Positions 62,031 through 64,000 of a stretch of 64,000 nt of DNA are shown one piece after another; the first letter of the stretch is position 1; each line of letters opens with the position of its first letter. A program made the position numbers and the translations under genes. Source of the DNA: Streptomyces rishiriensis (GTDB taxonomy: Bacteria; Actinomycetota; Actinomycetes; Streptomycetales; Streptomycetaceae); NCBI RefSeq assembly GCF_030815485.1, contig NZ_JAUSWV010000002.1:806001-870000 (forward strand), in the 5' to 3' direction. Below the pieces are notes generated by a model. That model searched no databases and was not told where the DNA came from. It was given only the letters and a program-made list of their open reading frames with translations.

Positions 62031-62297
62031 TCAGTCCTCGTCGCCGAGCGGGACCACGACGAGGAAGGCATCCGACTTCAGATCCATCACCACGGTCGCG
62101 GGCTCCCCCTCGGCCCGCCGCCGTGCCGCGTACTCCTCCGCCGGCCACGATCCTCGCGGGGATCCTGCGGGGAAACGCTCCAACACCTTCGCGCCCATAG
62201 CGGCAGACACCTCCCGTGCGAAACGGACAACCTCTTCGGGGTTCGGTTGCCCGGGATCGGCGCGGTCATGTTCGGATGCCTGCCGACGGCCCGTCAC
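62031..62297 (-). CDS. Small hypothetical protein
   Basis: An 88-residue frame whose C-terminal 70 residues look coding: PNPEEVVRFAREVSAAMGAKVLERFP, then EEYAARRRAEGEPATVVMDLKSDAFLVVVPLGD. No known domain. The start is uncertain: GTG 62297 is used here, ATG 62198 is possible, and an ATG at about 62269 lies in a different frame. The gene may therefore be 5-prime truncated or itself damaged, since it abuts a gene remnant. Confidence 0.45.
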   Translation of the reverse strand: MTGRRQASEHDRADPGQPNPEEVVRFAREVSAAMGAKVLERFPAGSPRGSWPAEEYAARRRAEGEPATVVMDLKSDAFLVVVPLGDED

Positions 62298-62440
62298 CGC
62301 CTTGCGGCGGCCGTGTCCGAGCCGCCCGGCCACCAGGCCGGGGCGCCGATGTCCCGCGCCGGCGCGGGCACCGGCAGCGAGCGCACGACGAGCGTGTCGG
62401 GCAACACGCCGAAGGCGACGAGGAAGGCGATCCGGGCGAG
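62294..62440 (-). pseudogene. Remnant of an MMPL-type transporter C-terminus
   Basis: About 48 codons read LARIAFLVAFGVLPDTLVVRSLPVPAPARDIGAPAWWPGG, matching the end of the last transmembrane region of MMPL/RND-type lipid exporters (usual form FxVAFGVLLDTLVVRSLLVPAL...WWP). The rest of the roughly 700-residue protein is absent and the preceding 280 bases (to 62721) hold no recognisable part of it. Proline substitutions (LLDT to LPDT, LLVPAL to LPVPAP) suggest relaxed constraint. A dead fragment, not a functional gene. Confidence 0.6.
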
Positions 62441-62721
62441 GGAGCCCCTGGTCGCCCGCGAACCCGTGCACCAGCCGGTTGATCTCGCCGTTCGTCCGCC
62501 GCGACCGGACGGCGAAGACGTGCAGGTCGGTCGGCGTCCCCGGTGCCTCGGACGGCTGTCCCGGCACCCGCCCCTCACGGTCGTTCGCCGTGGCCGGGGG
62601 GCCGGCGCAGTCGCCGTCCGCGGTCACTCGTTCGTGCGCACAAGCCCCTGCCGCATCCGCGGCCGTCCCGCGCGTGGAAGCGATCTGCGAGAGGGCCACC
62701 GACGCGAAGGAGCGAGGACTC

Positions 62722-64000
62722 ATGACCGCAGACGGCCGCGGCACCCTGTGCCTGGTGACCGGCGCCACGGGATACATCGGCGGCCGGCTCGTCCCGGAGC
62801 TGCTGGCGGCGGGACACCGGGTGCGCTGTCTGGCCCGCTCACCCGACCGGCTGCGCGACCACCCGTGGGCCGGCGATGTCGACAAGGTGCGCGGGGACGT
62901 CACGGACGCCGCCTCGGTCGCGGCGGCGCTGCGCGACGTCGACGTCGCGTACTACCTGGTGCACGCGCTCGGCACCGGTGAGGACTTCGAGGAGACCGAC
63001 CGGCGGGCGGCCCGGATCTTCGCGGAGGGGGCGCGCGCGGCGGGAGTGCGCCGCGTCGTCTACCTCGGCGGCCTCACACCCGCCGGGGTGCCCGAGGGGG
63101 AGCTCTCACCGCATCTGCGCTCACGCGCCGAGGTGGGGAGGATCCTGCTCGACTCGGGCGTGCCCACCACCGTGCTGCGGGCCGCGGTCGTGATCGGCTC
63201 GGGCTCGGCCTCCTTCGAGATGCTGCGCTATCTGACCGAGCGGCTGCCGGTGATGGTCACTCCGAGCTGGGTGCACACCCGTATCCAGCCGGTGGCCGTC
63301 CGCGACGTGCTGCGCGCCCTCGTCGGCTCCGCCGGGATGCCGGACGACGTCAGCCGGGCCTTCGACATCGGCGGGCCCGACGTCCTGACGTACCGCGAGA
63401 TGATGCTCCGCTACGCGGCCGTCGCCGAACTGCCCCGCCGGATCATCCTGTCCGTGCCGGTCCTCACCCCCGGCCTGTCCAGTCACTGGGTCGGTCTGGT
63501 GACCCCGGTGCCGGCCTCGATCGCGCGGCCGCTCACCGAGTCGCTGCGGCACGAGGTGGTCTGCCACGAGCACGACATCGCCCGGTACGTACCGGACCCG
63601 CCCGGCCATCCCCTCGGTTTCGACGAGGCGGTCCGGCTCGCCCTGCGCAAGGTACGGGACGCCCGGGTCGCCACCCGGTGGTCCTCCGCGTCCGTCCCGG
63701 GCGCCCCCAGCGACCCGCTGCCCACCGACCCCGGCTGGGCCGGCGGCAGCCTCTACACCGACGTCCGCGAACTGGTCGTCGACGCTCCCCGGGAATCCCT
63801 GTGGCGGGTGATCGAGGGCATCGGCGGCGACAACGGCTGGTACTCCTTCCCCCTCGCCTGGGCCGTCCGCGGCCGGCTCGACCGGCTGGTCGGCGGGGTG
63901 GGGCTGCGCCGCGGCCGCCGGGACGCCGCCCGGCTGCGGGTGGGCGATTCGCTGGACTTCTGGCGGGTCGAGGAGATCGAACGCGGGCGCCTGCTCCGGC
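62722..64000 (+). CDS. NAD(P)-binding SDR-type protein with C-terminal DUF2867 domain (cut by window end)
   Basis: 426 codons are present, without a stop. Residues 1-300 form an atypical SDR/NmrA-like Rossmann domain: LVTGATGYIGGRLVPELLAAGHRVRCLARS, then VRGDVTDAASVAAALRDVDVAYYLVHALG and VVYLGGLTP. From about residue 340 the SLYTDVRELVVDAPRESLWRVIEGIGGDNGWYSFPLAW segment begins a DUF2867 (SRPBCC-like) domain that runs off the window. ATG 62722 follows GAAGGAGCGAGG. Such fusions are common in actinobacteria; substrate unknown. Confidence 0.9.
   Translation, partial: MTADGRGTLCLVTGATGYIGGRLVPELLAAGHRVRCLARSPDRLRDHPWAGDVDKVRGDVTDAASVAAALRDVDVAYYLVHALGTGEDFEETDRRAARIFAEGARAAGVRRVVYLGGLTPAGVPEGELSPHLRSRAEVGRILLDSGVPTTVLRAAVVIGSGSASFEMLRYLTERLPVMVTPSWVHTRIQPVAVRDVLRALVGSAGMPDDVSRAFDIGGPDVLTYREMMLRYAAVAELPRRIILSVPVLTPGLSSHWVGLVTPVPASIARPLTESLRHEVVCHEHDIARYVPDPPGHPLGFDEAVRLALRKVRDARVATRWSSASVPGAPSDPLPTDPGWAGGSLYTDVRELVVDAPRESLWRVIEGIGGDNGWYSFPLAWAVRGRLDRLVGGVGLRRGRRDAARLRVGDSLDFWRVEEIERGRLLR

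Noticed and set aside
62087..62269. 60-codon frame with an ATG start opposite the small hypothetical gene's frame
   Set aside because: Same strand but shifted frame, with Arg/Gly-rich low-complexity content; the neighbouring frame has better coding character.
1..64000. Search for tRNA, rRNA, insertion sequences and phage genes
   Set aside because: No cloverleaf-like tRNA, rRNA segment, transposase motif or integrase was recognised by eye; small non-coding RNAs could still be missed.

Overview
The window looks like part of a Streptomyces (or very close relative) linear chromosome. The DNA is strongly GC-rich, codon third positions are almost always G or C, GTG and TTG starts are common, and many gene pairs share a 4-nt ATGA or GTGA stop/start overlap. 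Family content agrees: MelC1/MelC2 tyrosinase, a 2-methylisoborneol encapsulin operon, a second clpP pair with its PopR activator, SigB/F-type sigma factor plus anti-sigma-like ATPase, streptophobe and DUF6777 membrane proteins. This accessory-type content resembles a chromosome arm (inference). I found no rRNA, tRNA, CRISPR array, complete transposon or phage genes.

Layout. 1-5.3 kb: flavin dehydrogenase fragment, TetR regulator with a symmetric 39-bp operator, AlkB-like dioxygenase, metallo-beta-lactamase-fold hydrolase, DUF4032 protein, universal stress protein and a VOC protein. 5.5-9.0 kb: a three-gene translationally coupled signalling operon (receiver/thioredoxin-reductase-like fusion, cyclic-nucleotide-domain histidine kinase, UBP zinc finger). 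9.2-18.2 kb: giant LuxR-type (LAL) regulator, a membrane-anchored pseudokinase, F420-type oxidoreductase, conserved hypothetical genes and an aldo/keto reductase. 18.3-23.5 kb: Tat-exported cholesterol-oxidase-like flavoprotein, a TetR/MFS efflux operon behind a large palindrome, and a frameshifted aromatic hydroxylase. 23.9-27.2 kb: tyrosinase operon, SRPBCC protein, RNase HI, VOC protein. 27.5-31.0 kb: family 2B encapsulin shell, 2-methylisoborneol synthase-type cyclase and geranyl diphosphate methyltransferase.

31-36.2 kb: phosphotransferase, VOC protein, clpP3-clpP4 behind tandem PopR boxes, popR with an Ala-Ala C-terminus, and a sigma factor facing an anti-sigma-like ATPase. 36.3-43.7 kb: DUF6777 and streptophobe membrane proteins, then a Ser/Thr kinase - SH3-like - FHA/FHA/ABC exporter operon. 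44-56 kb: small enzymes, LysR and AKR genes, adenosine deaminase, a 10-copy 9-bp tandem repeat followed by longer degenerate repeats, a sigma-factor operon, an aldehyde dehydrogenase and a frameshifted ECF sigma gene with its YCII partner. 56-61.7 kb: an organosulfur assimilation cluster (acyl-CoA dehydrogenase, SsuD-, SfnB- and SsuE-like genes, a divergent LysR) headed by a 27-codon leader peptide ending in Cys-Cys. 62-64 kb: gene remnants and a truncated NAD(P)-binding/DUF2867 protein.

Three genes (hydroxylase, DUF1905, ECF sigma) each differ from an intact frame by a single base at a short G/C run. This is either genuine decay or base-calling error and should be resolved before those genes are called dead. 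The most unusual systems are the receiver fusion operon whose redox domains lack their cysteines, the encapsulin terpene operon with an altered metal-binding motif, the kinase-FHA-ABC exporter operon, and the cysteine-leader-controlled sulfur cluster.
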